Source: Labilithrix sp. (GTDB taxonomy: Bacteria; Myxococcota_A; Polyangia; Polyangiales; Polyangiaceae). Taken from it: a DNA stretch of 64,000 nucleotides. A model generated the notes under the pieces. It was not told the DNA's origin. It saw only the letters and a list, made by a program, of their open reading frames with translations, and ran no database searches. The DNA is taken from NCBI GenBank assembly GCA_019637155.1, contig JAHBWE010000026.1:50505-114504 (forward strand), written 5' to 3'. The position numbers and the translations under genes are program-made. Numbering within the stretch: the first letter of the stretch is position 1; each line of letters opens with the position of its first letter. Below, piece by piece: positions 8,133-16,030 of this stretch.

Positions 8133-9245
8133 TTACTTCTGCCGCCACGCCATCCCGTTCGGCTTCTTGCCGACCGGGATCGTCTTCGTGACCTGGCGCG
8201 TGGCGACGTCGATGACGGAGACGGTGTTCGCCTCCTGGTTCGTGATGTAGCCGGTCTTCGTGCCACCAAAGGCGATCGCGTGGGCGCCTGCAGCAGTGAC
8301 GATCTCCCCCTGCTTCGTATCGGCGTCGGCCAGGTTGACGACGACCTTGCCGTTGTCCGTGTCCGTGATCCAGAGCGAGCCGTCTGGAGCCAGCGCCGCG
8401 TAGGCGGGCGTGAAGCCGAGGTTGTACGTGAGCTTCACGTCGAGCGTCTTCGTATCGATCGCGCTCAGCGTCTTGCCGGCTTCGTTGTCGACGTACGCGA
8501 TACCGTTCGAGCCCTGCCACGCACCGACCGGCCCATCGCCGACGGCGATCGTCTTCGTGACCGCTTTCGTGTTCGTATCGATCACCGTGACCGAATCGGC
8601 GCTCCCGTTCGCGACGAACGCGTATTTTCCGTCGGCGGAGAACGTCACCTCGGCCGGCGCTGCGCCGACGTCGATCGAGCTCGTGTCCGCGAGCGTCGTG
8701 GCGTCGAGCGTCAGAACCTTGCCCGGCTCTGCCATCTGGGTCGTCCAGATCTCGCCCGACGGAGCGAAGGCTGCGTTATGGTTCATCGTCGGGAGCGTGC
8801 GGGACTTCAACGTGGCGCCCGTCGTCGCGTCGAGGAGCATCACGATGCCGGGGGTCGGTGTACCGCCGCCGTGGCCCCCATGGCCACCATGACCGGCGCT
8901 GAGATCGATCCCTGGCACCGCAAGCGCGAGCTTCGATCGGTCCGGGCTCAAGTACACGTGGTGAGGAAAAGCAGCGTTCTTCAACGCGATGGTGCCGGCG
9001 ACCTCGTTCGTCTCGGTGTTGATGACGGAGATCGAATTGTCTCCCCCGTTCACGACGTAGAGCGCATCGAACGTGACGGCCGCGATCCCGGTGCTGCTCG
9101 CCTCGCCCGTGACCGGAGTCGGCGTATGCGACGGGTCATGTCCACCATCAGCAGCGGCGCCGTGGGACGCATCGTGCTCGGAGCACGCCAGAAAAGACGC
9201 GGCGAGGAGGAGAAGGGCAGCAGAGAGGGGTTGGCGCACGATCAT
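8133..9245 (-). CDS. YVTN/YncE-type beta-propeller lipoprotein
   Basis: A 370-residue secreted lipoprotein: MIVRQPLSAALLLLAASFLA precedes the lipid Cys21. The body has repeated propeller blades such as ALYVVNGGDNSISVINTETN and ANGSADSVTVIDTNTKAVTK and ends ANTVSVIDVATRQVTKTIPV. A His/Gly-rich insert HGGHGGHGGG in an early blade could bind metal. The start is the ATG at 9245, where GGAG lies 6 bases upstream; an ATG at 9251 lies too close to that RBS. The cytochrome-like lipoprotein gene lies 55 bases upstream on the same strand, so the pair probably forms one operon for a periplasmic or surface redox or metal-related role. Confidence 0.8.
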   Translation of the reverse strand: MIVRQPLSAALLLLAASFLACSEHDASHGAAADGGHDPSHTPTPVTGEASSTGIAAVTFDALYVVNGGDNSISVINTETNEVAGTIALKNAAFPHHVYLSPDRSKLALAVPGIDLSAGHGGHGGHGGGTPTPGIVMLLDATTGATLKSRTLPTMNHNAAFAPSGEIWTTQMAEPGKVLTLDATTLADTSSIDVGAAPAEVTFSADGKYAFVANGSADSVTVIDTNTKAVTKTIAVGDGPVGAWQGSNGIAYVDNEAGKTLSAIDTKTLDVKLTYNLGFTPAYAALAPDGSLWITDTDNGKVVVNLADADTKQGEIVTAAGAHAIAFGGTKTGYITNQEANTVSVIDVATRQVTKTIPVGKKPNGMAWRQK

Positions 9246-9300
9246 GGGCATCTCCGTCAATCTTAGAGGCTCTCGAGCGAAGCGGCTGTAACCGGCGGGG

Positions 9301-10356
9301 TCACGGGGCGAGTCCGGTAATCCAGCTACGAATGAGCTCGCTGCCGGCGGGATCGACGAGCTTCGTTCCCTTCGGCGGCATCCGGTAGTCGTCGGTCTTC
9401 ACCATGCGAACGTAGGCCTGGCTCTTCATAGGATCGCCCGGAACGATGACCTCGGTCGTTCCGTCGATCTCGTGAAACGCCTTCGTCCCGAACGTCGTGG
9501 TGTACGCGCCGGTCTGCTCGACGGATCGGTCGGCGACAAGCAGACGGAAGTGTATCTTCCGCTTCGTCAGCTCTTCGAGCCGTGAGTTGTGGCAGAAGCC
9601 GCAGTTGCCGTGGAGATATGCGACGGCATCGCGGCCTGTGCCTTCACCCGGTACCGTGAAGTCCGCCGCCGGCGGGTTCGTGAAGAGGGCTCGGCCGCTG
9701 AGCTCGAGGAGTCGGCCGGTGTCGGCGGGCCGTGCCGGGCTCGTGCTCTCCGGCCGCGAGAGCTCGATCGCAGAGAAGCCGATGACCGTGTCCTTGACGT
9801 ACGCATGACAGGCGGCGCAGTCGTCCTGGCTCGGGACGTCGTGCGTCGTTCCTAGAGCGTTTCGGACGCCCTCTACGTTGGCGACGGCGTCGCTCCCGTC
9901 CGGGAGCCATACGTAGGCGACCTTCCACCAGCTCTCGTGTCCCGGCGTCGCCGCGCGTTTCCAGAGGAAGCGGGTCTCGACGAGCTTGCCGTCCACGCGA
10001 AACTCCTTCCAGGCCTTCGTCCCGACCGGGAAAACCCAGTGGTCCGGGTCCTGTGTGTCGACCTTCGATCCCGGCGGCAGATAGAGGTAGCGCGTCTTTT
10101 CGGCACCGTCGGCCCAGAGCGGATGGGACGGCGCGAAACGCAGCACGCTCGGAGCGATTGACCGCACTCCATCGGCGTAGAGCCCCGTCTCGCTCAATCG
10201 AACGGGACCCGTGTTCGGGTCGCCGGGAGCTGTGGCGTCGGAGCCGTTTGCGGTCTCGTCGCTGCACGAAAGGAGGCAAGCCCCAGCGGACGCGAGTGCG
10301 AGCACGAACCGACCGACTCGTTCCGACAGAGCGAATGAGGTCCGCTGCCGGCGCAT
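9301..10356 (-). CDS. Di-heme cytochrome c-like lipoprotein (SO2930-like)
   Basis: A 351-residue exported protein; the N-terminus ends in ASAGACLLSCSDE, a lipobox-like site. Two heme-binding motifs are visible: CAACH in DDCAACHAYVKD and CGFCH in HGNCGFCHNSRLEE. Flanking segments such as PSHPLWADGAEKTRYLYLPP and DHWVFPVGTKAWKEFRVDGK resemble SO2930-type di-heme proteins. The C-terminal DYRMPPKGTKLVDPAG resembles the distal-ligand region of cytochromes c. Its likely role is electron transfer at the cell envelope, but the partner is unknown. It is first in the operon with the beta-propeller lipoprotein and is read divergently from the YHS lipoprotein at 10482. Confidence 0.7.
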   Translation of the reverse strand: MRRQRTSFALSERVGRFVLALASAGACLLSCSDETANGSDATAPGDPNTGPVRLSETGLYADGVRSIAPSVLRFAPSHPLWADGAEKTRYLYLPPGSKVDTQDPDHWVFPVGTKAWKEFRVDGKLVETRFLWKRAATPGHESWWKVAYVWLPDGSDAVANVEGVRNALGTTHDVPSQDDCAACHAYVKDTVIGFSAIELSRPESTSPARPADTGRLLELSGRALFTNPPAADFTVPGEGTGRDAVAYLHGNCGFCHNSRLEELTKRKIHFRLLVADRSVEQTGAYTTTFGTKAFHEIDGTTEVIVPGDPMKSQAYVRMVKTDDYRMPPKGTKLVDPAGSELIRSWITGLAP

Positions 10357-10390
10357 CGTCTCCCTCTACCACGCCGCGACGCGCCCAACC

Positions 10391-10407
10391 GTAACCGCGC
10401 CGGTTAC
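10391..10407. promoter_or_regulatory. Perfect inverted repeat between divergent genes
   Basis: GTAACCG-CGC-CGGTTAC: seven-base arms around a three-base centre, 35 bases before the cytochrome-like gene and 75 before the YHS gene. It is a plausible operator. No regulator can be assigned. Confidence 0.4.
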
Positions 10408-10481
10408 AAACCTGGCGGCTCGCGCAGATCGTAGATGCGTCCGCTTGACGCCATGGGAGCGGAGCGCAAAAGGTCTGCTCG

Positions 10482-10820
10482 ATGCTCTCACGCCACGTCT
10501 ACCTGATCGTCTCCTCGGTTTCGCTTCTCGCCGCCTGTGCCGGTGATCCGCCGCCTCCGGCTGCTGCGCCCGCTCCGGTGGCGCCGTCATCCGCGTCTGC
10601 AACAGCAACCGCAGCCACCCACGCTGCCGAGCTCAAAGCTGCCGGAGACGCCAAGGTCGGCGACCGAACGAAGTGCCCGACGTCGGGCGAGGAGTTCGTC
10701 GTCACGGCCGACTCTCCGAAGGTCGAATACCAGGGGAAAACCTATTATTTCTGTTGCTCCGGCTGCGATAACAAATTCGCCAAGGACCCTGAGAAGTTCC
10801 TGAAGAAGCCCGGCGCCTGA
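10482..10820 (+). CDS. YHS-domain lipoprotein
   Basis: A 112-residue lipoprotein: MLSRHVYLIVSSVSLLAACA gives Cys19, followed by a Pro/Ala-rich linker. The C-terminal half is a YHS domain (KCPTSGEEFVVTADSPKVEY, then YYFCCSGCDNKFAKDPEKF) with the cysteine set C...C C..C. YHS/TRASH domains bind soft metals in copper ATPases and metal-handling proteins, so a periplasmic metal-binding role is likely. It is convergent with the flavoprotein gene, 8 bases from its end. A second YHS protein at 14378 has a membrane anchor instead of a lipid. Confidence 0.82.
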   Translation: MLSRHVYLIVSSVSLLAACAGDPPPPAAAPAPVAPSSASATATAATHAAELKAAGDAKVGDRTKCPTSGEEFVVTADSPKVEYQGKTYYFCCSGCDNKFAKDPEKFLKKPGA

Positions 10821-10828
10821 TCGCGCGG

Positions 10829-12046
10829 TCATCTCGGTGCCTCGACCTTGCGAAGCGGCGTGGTCCCGATCAGGAACGCGAACTCGTCGAGCGGCGCATT
10901 TCGACGGACGAGCTGGCGGACGGCAGGGAGCTCCTTTGCGCGACCCATGACGAAGGCGCCGCGAACGACGGGGCCCCGAACGAACAGCGCTGCAAAGGCG
11001 TGGTCCTCGTTGCCGGGGCAGATGACGATGCGATCGTGGTCGTCCGTTGCCCCGAGGACACTCATCCGCACGCCGAACTGCTCGGACCCGGCCCCGGGCG
11101 TGATGCTCGGAACGCTCGGCAACCCAGCCATGGCACGTCCAGCGGCGCGTCCTTGCTCGTGAGCGGCGCCGTACTGTTCGAAGCGCGCGTGGCGTCCGGT
11201 CTCTCGTAGGAAAGCGCGTGCGACGTCTCCGGCGGCGAAGATCGCGGGATGGTTCGTGCGAAGCTCGGCGTCGACGAGGACGCCATCGTCGAGTCGGAGA
11301 CCCGAGCCGACGAGCCAGTCGGTCGTCGGGACGACACCAACCGCGACGAGCGCGATGTCGGCTGGAAGCCGTTCCCCGGTGGACAGCTCGACGCCCTCGA
11401 GCCGTCCACCGCCGAGGAAAGCGTTCACTCGTGTCTCCGTACGGAGGTCGACGCCTTGGTCGCGATGAAGCTTCGCGATTGCGCCGGCGACCTCGGCTCC
11501 ATGCAGGAGCCGCGCAAGCGGCTGCCGCCCCGCCTCAAGGAGCGTGACGGTCCGGCCCGCAGCCCGCGCCACCGCCGCGACCTCGAGCCCGATGAACCCG
11601 CCGCCGACGACGACCACGCGCTCCGCCTGGTCCAACGCGGCTCGCAGGCGGACTGAGTCGTCGAGCGAGCGCAGGTAGAGGATGCCGTCGAGTGTTTCCC
11701 CAGGAACGTGCAGACGTCGCGGCGTGGCGCCGGTCGCGATCAGCAGCCGGCCGAAGGAAAGTTGTTGGCCGTTCGCGAGCTGGACGCTGCGGGCACGGAG
11801 GTCGAGGCCGGTCGCGGCGCTCCCACGGACAAGCTCGATTCCGTGGGCCGCGTAGTAGTCCTCTGGGTGGAGCAGCGCGTCCGCGGGCGTCATCGCGCCG
11901 CGAAGGAGCTCTTTCGACAGCGGAGGCCGCTCGTACGGCAGAGAAAGCTCGGAGCCGACCATCATGATCGGCTCCGAGCTCCCTACCTCGCGCATCGCTT
12001 CGGCGGCTCGCACGGCGGCGAGACCGGTGCCAACGATGACGTTCAT
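10829..12046 (-). CDS. FAD-dependent NAD(P)H oxidoreductase (rubredoxin/ferredoxin reductase-like)
   Basis: A 405-residue flavoprotein. It has an N-terminal dinucleotide fold (VIVGTGLAAVRAAEAMRE), a second NAD(P)-binding fold (VVVVGGGFIGLEVAAVARA), the ATG motif (LLIATGATPRRLHVPG) and the FAD-binding end NHPAIFAAGDVARAFL. This matches the rubredoxin/ferredoxin/dioxygenase reductase family. It lacks the CxxxxC disulfide of MerA or lipoamide dehydrogenase, so it is not a mercuric reductase. It begins 3 bases after the CopZ-like chaperone, under the promoter at 12301-12328. A redox role in copper stress is inferred from this coupling. The electron acceptor is unknown. Confidence 0.85.
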   Translation of the reverse strand: MNVIVGTGLAAVRAAEAMREVGSSEPIMMVGSELSLPYERPPLSKELLRGAMTPADALLHPEDYYAAHGIELVRGSAATGLDLRARSVQLANGQQLSFGRLLIATGATPRRLHVPGETLDGILYLRSLDDSVRLRAALDQAERVVVVGGGFIGLEVAAVARAAGRTVTLLEAGRQPLARLLHGAEVAGAIAKLHRDQGVDLRTETRVNAFLGGGRLEGVELSTGERLPADIALVAVGVVPTTDWLVGSGLRLDDGVLVDAELRTNHPAIFAAGDVARAFLRETGRHARFEQYGAAHEQGRAAGRAMAGLPSVPSITPGAGSEQFGVRMSVLGATDDHDRIVICPGNEDHAFAALFVRGPVVRGAFVMGRAKELPAVRQLVRRNAPLDEFAFLIGTTPLRKVEAPR

Positions 12047-12049
12047 GCG

Positions 12050-12265
12050 TCAGGTCTCCGGTCGCGACTCGTAGCCGGCGTCTGCGATCGCAGCGATGAG
12101 GCGCTCTGGCGTCGCTTTCGTCGCGTCGTGCTCCACGCGGACCTTGCCGATCTTCACGTCGAGCTTCTCGATGCCCTCGACGCCGCGAAGAGCGTGCTCG
12201 ACGTGGCGCACACACGCGGAGCAGGTCATGCCTTCGACTTCCAGAACCGTTGCTTTGGTGGTCAT
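12050..12265 (-). CDS. CopZ-like HMA-domain copper chaperone (second copy)
   Basis: A 71-residue HMA domain with GMTCSACVRHVEHALRGVEG, a close paralogue of 5194-5409 at identical length. RBS TTAGGAGG precedes the ATG at 12265. It is transcribed with the flavoprotein gene that follows after 3 bases. A CorE-type promoter lies 36 bases upstream. Duplication of chaperone plus promoter suggests that an expression cassette was copied within the block. Confidence 0.92.
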   Translation of the reverse strand: MTTKATVLEVEGMTCSACVRHVEHALRGVEGIEKLDVKIGKVRVEHDATKATPERLIAAIADAGYESRPET

Positions 12266-12300
12266 TGCGTCCTCCTAACGGGCTTCGTGCCCGCATCTCG

Positions 12301-12328
12301 AAGACGCATCCGCCCGCCGGTCATTACA
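12301..12328 (-). promoter_or_regulatory. CorE-type ECF promoter 5 (for 12265)
   Basis: On the minus strand TGTAAT (12328-12323), 16 bases, CGTCTT (12306-12301), 36 bases before the ATG. The boxes are identical to those at 1705 and 5125. Confidence 0.7.
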
Positions 12329-12377
12329 GTGCCTGTGCGAGATAAGCAGCGGGCTGCTGCGGCGGAAGCGTGCCTCG

Positions 12378-12734
12378 TCAAAGCATTCGCGACAGGTGCT
12401 TGAGGAGAGCGGCCGCCGGGCAAGGGCGCAGGAGGAAGAAATCGACGCCGGCCTGCCGAGCACGACCGCGCTCGGGGGTCGCGGCGCGATCGACAAGCGC
12501 GAAGATCTTCGGCCCTCGGCTGGCTGCCGTCGCACGTCGGATCTCTGCAGCGAGCTCGATCGTGTCTTCGAGCGGAAGATCCAGGAGCACGACGTCAACC
12601 GCTTCGGCGGCGAGAATCGATGCTGCTTCATCATCATCCGCGACGTCGTGCACCGTGAACCCGTTCTGACGGAGGGCGTCCGCCGTGACCGCACGCGTCG
12701 GGTCAAAACTGTCCACGACCAGGATGCACGCCAC
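12378..12734 (-). CDS. Stand-alone receiver-like protein (paralogue of 40994-41350)
   Basis: A 118-residue single receiver domain starting GTG-GCG-TGC (ACILVVDSFDPTRAV). The phospho-acceptor position is kept in VVLLDLPLEDT. The second acidic residue of the usual DD pair is Ser, the conserved Ser/Thr strand reads FALVDRA, and the invariant Lys is Arg (LLRPCP), so normal phosphorylation is doubtful. A GTG at 12773 would add 13 residues. The start at 12734 gives exactly the length and the first residues of the paralogue at 40994. It lies between two HMA genes downstream of promoter 6, so it is probably part of the copper regulon. Its partner is unknown. Confidence 0.65.
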   Translation of the reverse strand: MACILVVDSFDPTRAVTADALRQNGFTVHDVADDDEAASILAAEAVDVVLLDLPLEDTIELAAEIRRATAASRGPKIFALVDRAATPERGRARQAGVDFFLLRPCPAAALLKHLSRML

Positions 12735-12822
12735 CCCGTCGCCGTAGCAGCCGCCGACCGCCGACGGCGACACTTCCTCGGTCGGAGAACCGTTGGAAGG
12801 ATGAACCGACAGGCCGCACCGG

Positions 12823-13017
12823 TCATGCGAGGTCGAAGAATGGTCGCGGCTCGTGGCCGCCGGTCATCGCAGCCATGAGGTGCCGCGGCGTTCGTTCAGT
12901 CGCGTCGCGCTCGACACGGGCGTCCCCAAGAGCACGCACGAAATTCTCGATGCCGCGGATGCACTGCGAGCACGTCATCGAGCCTTTGACCTTCAGAAGC
13001 GCTTCTTCGATGCTCAT
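12823..13017 (-). CDS. Small divergent HMA-like protein
   Basis: A 64-residue protein beginning MSIEEALLKVKGSMTCSQCI, an HMA-like CxxC site, but the rest is shortened and lacks the usual last strand. RBS GGAGG lies just before the ATG at 13017, with a CorE-type promoter 35 bases upstream. It may be a specialised or decaying copper chaperone. The receiver-like gene follows on the same strand after about 90 bases. Confidence 0.65.
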   Translation of the reverse strand: MSIEEALLKVKGSMTCSQCIRGIENFVRALGDARVERDATERTPRHLMAAMTGGHEPRPFFDLA

Positions 13018-13051
13018 GAGTCCTCCGACGGGACTTGTTGCCCCCATCAAC

Positions 13052-13079
13052 AAGACGCAGCCGGGCCCCGCCCATTACA
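13052..13079 (-). promoter_or_regulatory. CorE-type ECF promoter 6 (for 13017)
   Basis: On the minus strand TGTAAT (13079-13074), a 16-base spacer, CGTCTT (13057-13052), 35 bases before the ATG. Confidence 0.7.
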
Positions 13080-13179
13080 CGGCGGCGGCTCGCAGGGCGA
13101 CGACTCCGGAGTGGCAACGCGCTCGATACTCTCGTCGAGACCGCGCTCGAGCTCGCCGTCGATCGGTGACCTCGCGCGT

Positions 13180-13209
13180 GCCGAAAATGTGCCTTCCGGC
13201 ACATGGCGC
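13180..13209. promoter_or_regulatory. Shared operator-like element A before the MerB fusion
   Basis: It contains GCCGAAAA, the inverted repeat ATGTGCC-TTCC-GGCACAT (13187-13204) and GGCGC. Nearly the same element stands at 14318-14348 before the next gene of the operon. It ends about 53 bases before the TTG start at 13263. Confidence 0.5.
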
Positions 13210-13262
13210 GGTGCGATTCGGGCGTATGTTTCCTGCACGGTGCGCGCCGCAGAGGAGATGCC

Positions 13263-14282
13263 TTGAGGTCGAAACGGATCGAAATACTCTTCTTCGCCGG
13301 CTGCCCGCACATCGAGCTCGCCACCGCACGGGCGCGAGAAGCGATCGAGGCCTCCAACGTGTCCGCCGACATCGCGCTTCTCGAAGTGACCGACTCCGCG
13401 GACGCGATCGCGCGGCGTTTCCTCGGCTCGCCCAGCGTTCGCGTCGATGGGACCGACGTCGATCCGAGCGCGTGGGAACGATCAGACTTTGGACTGCAGT
13501 GCCGGGTCTACTCGACCGGTGAGCGCCTCGATGGCGCGCCGCCTTCCGCGTGGATTGCGGCCGCTCTCCAAGACCGAGTCGCCGTCGCACCGCAGCCTTC
13601 GGCTCCGCAACACCATGGCTGTTGTGCAGCTTCCGCCGCTCCGCCGGCGCCGCGGCTGTCGACACACCTCCGTTCGATCCTCGACGCGTTGGTCGAACCA
13701 CTCCTGAATGTCTTCCCGCTCGAGACCGCCCCCGTGATGGTCGCCCTGTTTCGGCAGCTTGCACGGGGAGCCCCGGTCGCGCACGCGGAGCTGGCCCTTT
13801 CCACGGGCGGGACCGTCGGCGAGATAGATGACGCGCTCGCGAAGGTGCCGGTGCTGGACTACGTCGACGGGCGCATCGTCGGCGCTGCGCTAACGCTCCG
13901 CGAAACACCCTACGCCTTCGAAGTCGAAGGCCGACGGCTCTACACCTGGTGTGCCCTCGATGCGCTCTTCCTCCCGGTGATCCTCGGACGGCGGTGTCGG
14001 GTCAGCTCATCGTGTCCTGCGACGGGTCAGTCCGTTCGCCTGGACGTCTCCCCGGACGGAGTCGTGGAGGCGGCCCCCGCGACGGCTGCACTCTCAGCAC
14101 CGCTCGCTGCGTCGCCCGACGACCTGCGAGCATCGTTCTGCCGGTACGCGCGGTTCTTCACGTCACCCGCGGCCGTGGAACGGTGGGCGCCGGGTGACGA
14201 TGCCGGCTCGTTGGCGGTCGTGGATGTTCACGAGGCCTTCCAGCTTGCGAAGGCCGTCGCGTCCGCGCTTCGTTGGGCCTGA
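13263..14282 (+). CDS. Thioredoxin-like/organomercurial lyase (MerB) fusion
   Basis: A 339-residue protein. Residues 1-100 form a thioredoxin-like domain with an FFAGCPHIEL active-site-like motif (Cys14). After a linker containing HHGCCAAS, residues 135-335 match alkylmercury lyase. WCALDALFLPVILGR holds the MerB catalytic Cys (230) and Asp (233). ASFCRYARFF holds the second Cys (293), and AVVDVHEAF is the usual tail motif. MerB cleaves carbon-mercury bonds and releases Hg(II). A TTG start at 13263 is chosen because GAGGAG lies 5 bases before it; an ATG at 13203 lies inside the operator-like repeat. The fused domain might deliver thiols or substrate, which is an inference. Confidence 0.8.
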   Translation: MRSKRIEILFFAGCPHIELATARAREAIEASNVSADIALLEVTDSADAIARRFLGSPSVRVDGTDVDPSAWERSDFGLQCRVYSTGERLDGAPPSAWIAAALQDRVAVAPQPSAPQHHGCCAASAAPPAPRLSTHLRSILDALVEPLLNVFPLETAPVMVALFRQLARGAPVAHAELALSTGGTVGEIDDALAKVPVLDYVDGRIVGAALTLRETPYAFEVEGRRLYTWCALDALFLPVILGRRCRVSSSCPATGQSVRLDVSPDGVVEAAPATAALSAPLAASPDDLRASFCRYARFFTSPAAVERWAPGDDAGSLAVVDVHEAFQLAKAVASALRWA

Positions 14283-14317
14283 GAAGCCCGCGCGCGGCCC
14301 CTGGGCCGAAAGTCATG

Positions 14318-14348
14318 GCCGAAAAATGTGCCGATCGGCCTATGGCGC
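14318..14348. promoter_or_regulatory. Shared operator-like element B before the YHS membrane protein
   Basis: GCCGAAAAATGTGCC, then GATCGGCC and TATGGCGC. It differs from the element at 13180 by one extra A and a few centre bases, and has GCCGATCGGC as its dyad. It lies 29 bases before the ATG at 14378. Confidence 0.45.
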
Positions 14349-14377
14349 CCCTCCTCCAAAATCGGCACTGTGGCGGC

Positions 14378-14881
14378 ATGAGTGACACGAACCCTGCCAC
14401 CCCCGCGCCGCCCGCTCCCACCGCTCCCAAGAGGCCGCGGACGGCTCTTCTCTGCGCCGGCATTGCCGTCGTCGGTCTGCTCGTCGCGTATCGGAGGTAC
14501 GGCGGCTCCGACTGCTGCGCCGGTCAAGAGCAGGCCGCGCAAGCCGCAGCGGGGTCCGCGTCCACGACCACCGCGACCAACCCGAACGCGACGCTGACCG
14601 CGGACGAGGCGGTCGATACGGTGTTCGAAGGCTGCAAGGCGTCGTGTGGAAGTCACTCCCCCGCGATGAAGGCCGCCGCACGACCCCAGCCCGGAGCGGT
14701 GCTCGGCGAGGTCGTGCACTGTCCCGTGAGCGGTGCGGTCTTCAGGGTGAAGGAGGACGCGGTGAAACGCGAGGTGCTCGGGAAGCCGCTCTACTTCTGC
14801 TGCGCGTCCTGCGCCGCGTACTTCGACGCGCACCGAAGCGAGATCCTCACCGCACGCGGCATCCCGTTCGGCGGCGCCTGA
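14378..14881 (+). CDS. Membrane-anchored YHS-domain protein
   Basis: A 167-residue protein. A Pro-rich cytoplasmic start leads to one membrane segment (ALLCAGIAVVGLLVAY), a short SDCCAG motif, an Ala/Thr-rich stretch, EGCKASCGSHS, and a C-terminal YHS domain (VHCPVSGAVFRVKEDAVKRE, then LYFCCASCAAYFDAH). The cysteine-rich sites suggest soft-metal binding on the outer face of the membrane. It sits between the MerB fusion and the sensor kinase, so it may present Hg(II) to the sensor or to the MerT fusion. It begins 95 bases after the MerB fusion and 12 before the kinase. Confidence 0.75.
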   Translation: MSDTNPATPAPPAPTAPKRPRTALLCAGIAVVGLLVAYRRYGGSDCCAGQEQAAQAAAGSASTTTATNPNATLTADEAVDTVFEGCKASCGSHSPAMKAAARPQPGAVLGEVVHCPVSGAVFRVKEDAVKREVLGKPLYFCCASCAAYFDAHRSEILTARGIPFGGA

Positions 14882-14893
14882 GTCGTTGCGGTC

Positions 14894-16030
14894 ATGACGA
14901 CGCGAACCCTGCTGCGAGCCGTCGGCCTGCTCGCGTGGGCCTTCGCGGGCGTTCCTGCTTTGCTCGGCTTCGGCCACGACCCAGGGTGCATGTCGCTCGC
15001 GGGCTTCGCGACGTGGGGTGGGTCTTTCGCCGTCTTCGGCTTCGCGTTCTGGAAGGCCTCCGCGCGCGCGGGCGAGTCCCTCGACGGTGGACGCGCAAGG
15101 GTCTGGCTCGGGCTCCAATCCCTTGCGGCGCTCGTCATGCTCTCGCGGATCTGCACCGGCTTCGAGACCTCGCTGCTGATTGTCGTCGGCGTCGAGCTGG
15201 GGCTGTTCCTGCCCATGCGCCTCGCGTTGACGTGGCTGGTCCTTCAAAGCGTCGCGCTCTCCCAGCTCGCGATGCTGCAGATGGGCACCGCCGCCGGCCT
15301 CAAGTGGTCGATCGGAGCGCTCGGGTTCGGGGCGTTCGCCTTCACCATCGCGGCGATCGCAGGGAGGGAGGCCGCCGCGCGTCGAGAGCTGGCGCGCACC
15401 AATGCGGAGCTCGAGGTCGCGCGCGAGCACGTCGCCAGCCTGACCCGAGATGCGGAGCGTCTGCGGATCGCGCGGGAGCTTCATGACCTTCTCGGCCATG
15501 ACCTCGCGGCGCTTCATCTCAATCTCGAGGCGGCCAAGCACCTCGCCGCCGGAGGCGCTGCTGCCGAACCGATCGCGCGGGCGCAGGATGTCGCGCGCGG
15601 CCTTCTCGTCGACCTGCGCAAGGCGGTGAGCGCCCTCCACAGCGATGGAGCGGTCGACGTCGCCGATGCCGTGCGCGCGATTGCCGGAGCCGTGAAGTCG
15701 CCGACCATTCACCTCGACGTCCCGGCCAAGCTCGAGATCGCGGATGGTGATCGCGCGAACGCGATCGTGCGTTGTGTGCAGGAGATCGTGACGAACTCGA
15801 TCAAACACGCGGCCGCGTCGAATCTATGGATCCATCTCGCCGCGAACGACAGCGAGATCGAGATCCGCGCCCACGACGACGGGCGTGCCGTCGGTGACGT
15901 CCTCCCCGGGCGCGGGCTCACGGGTATGCGTGAACGCCTGGAAGGGCTTCGCGGAGAGCTGTCGTTCGGCCATCGCGCCTCGGGCACTGGATTCGAGGTG
16001 CGGGGGACATTGCCGCGGAGTGCCGCATGA
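14894..16030 (+). CDS. NarL/DesK-type membrane sensor histidine kinase
   Basis: A 378-residue kinase. About four to five membrane segments fill residues 5-155, and a coiled-coil linker follows (AARRELARTNAELEVAREH). The HisKA_3 box is RIARELHDLLGHDLAALHLN with phospho-acceptor His197. The ATPase domain shows the N box EIVTNSIKHAAA and the G box GRGLTGMRERLEGLRG. No large periplasmic sensor domain is present, so the signal is probably sensed in the membrane. The response-regulator gene overlaps its stop by ATGA. Mercury or a related metal as the signal is inferred from the operon. Confidence 0.9.
   Translation: MTTRTLLRAVGLLAWAFAGVPALLGFGHDPGCMSLAGFATWGGSFAVFGFAFWKASARAGESLDGGRARVWLGLQSLAALVMLSRICTGFETSLLIVVGVELGLFLPMRLALTWLVLQSVALSQLAMLQMGTAAGLKWSIGALGFGAFAFTIAAIAGREAAARRELARTNAELEVAREHVASLTRDAERLRIARELHDLLGHDLAALHLNLEAAKHLAAGGAAAEPIARAQDVARGLLVDLRKAVSALHSDGAVDVADAVRAIAGAVKSPTIHLDVPAKLEIADGDRANAIVRCVQEIVTNSIKHAAASNLWIHLAANDSEIEIRAHDDGRAVGDVLPGRGLTGMRERLEGLRGELSFGHRASGTGFEVRGTLPRSAA

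Noticed and set aside
10377..10408. TGTAAC followed by CGTCGC upstream of the cytochrome-like gene
   Set aside because: The spacer is 20 bases, not 16, so I do not count it with the CorE-type promoters. The nearby dyad is listed separately.
10829..12046. Flavoprotein considered as the missing mercuric reductase
   Set aside because: It lacks the active-site CxxxxC and the C-terminal Cys pair of MerA; its folds match rubredoxin/ferredoxin reductases.
13198..13215. GGCAC...GGTGC resembling a sigma-54 promoter before the MerB fusion
   Set aside because: The GG and GC elements are not ten bases apart, and no sigma-54 activator is present. It reads better as an inverted repeat.
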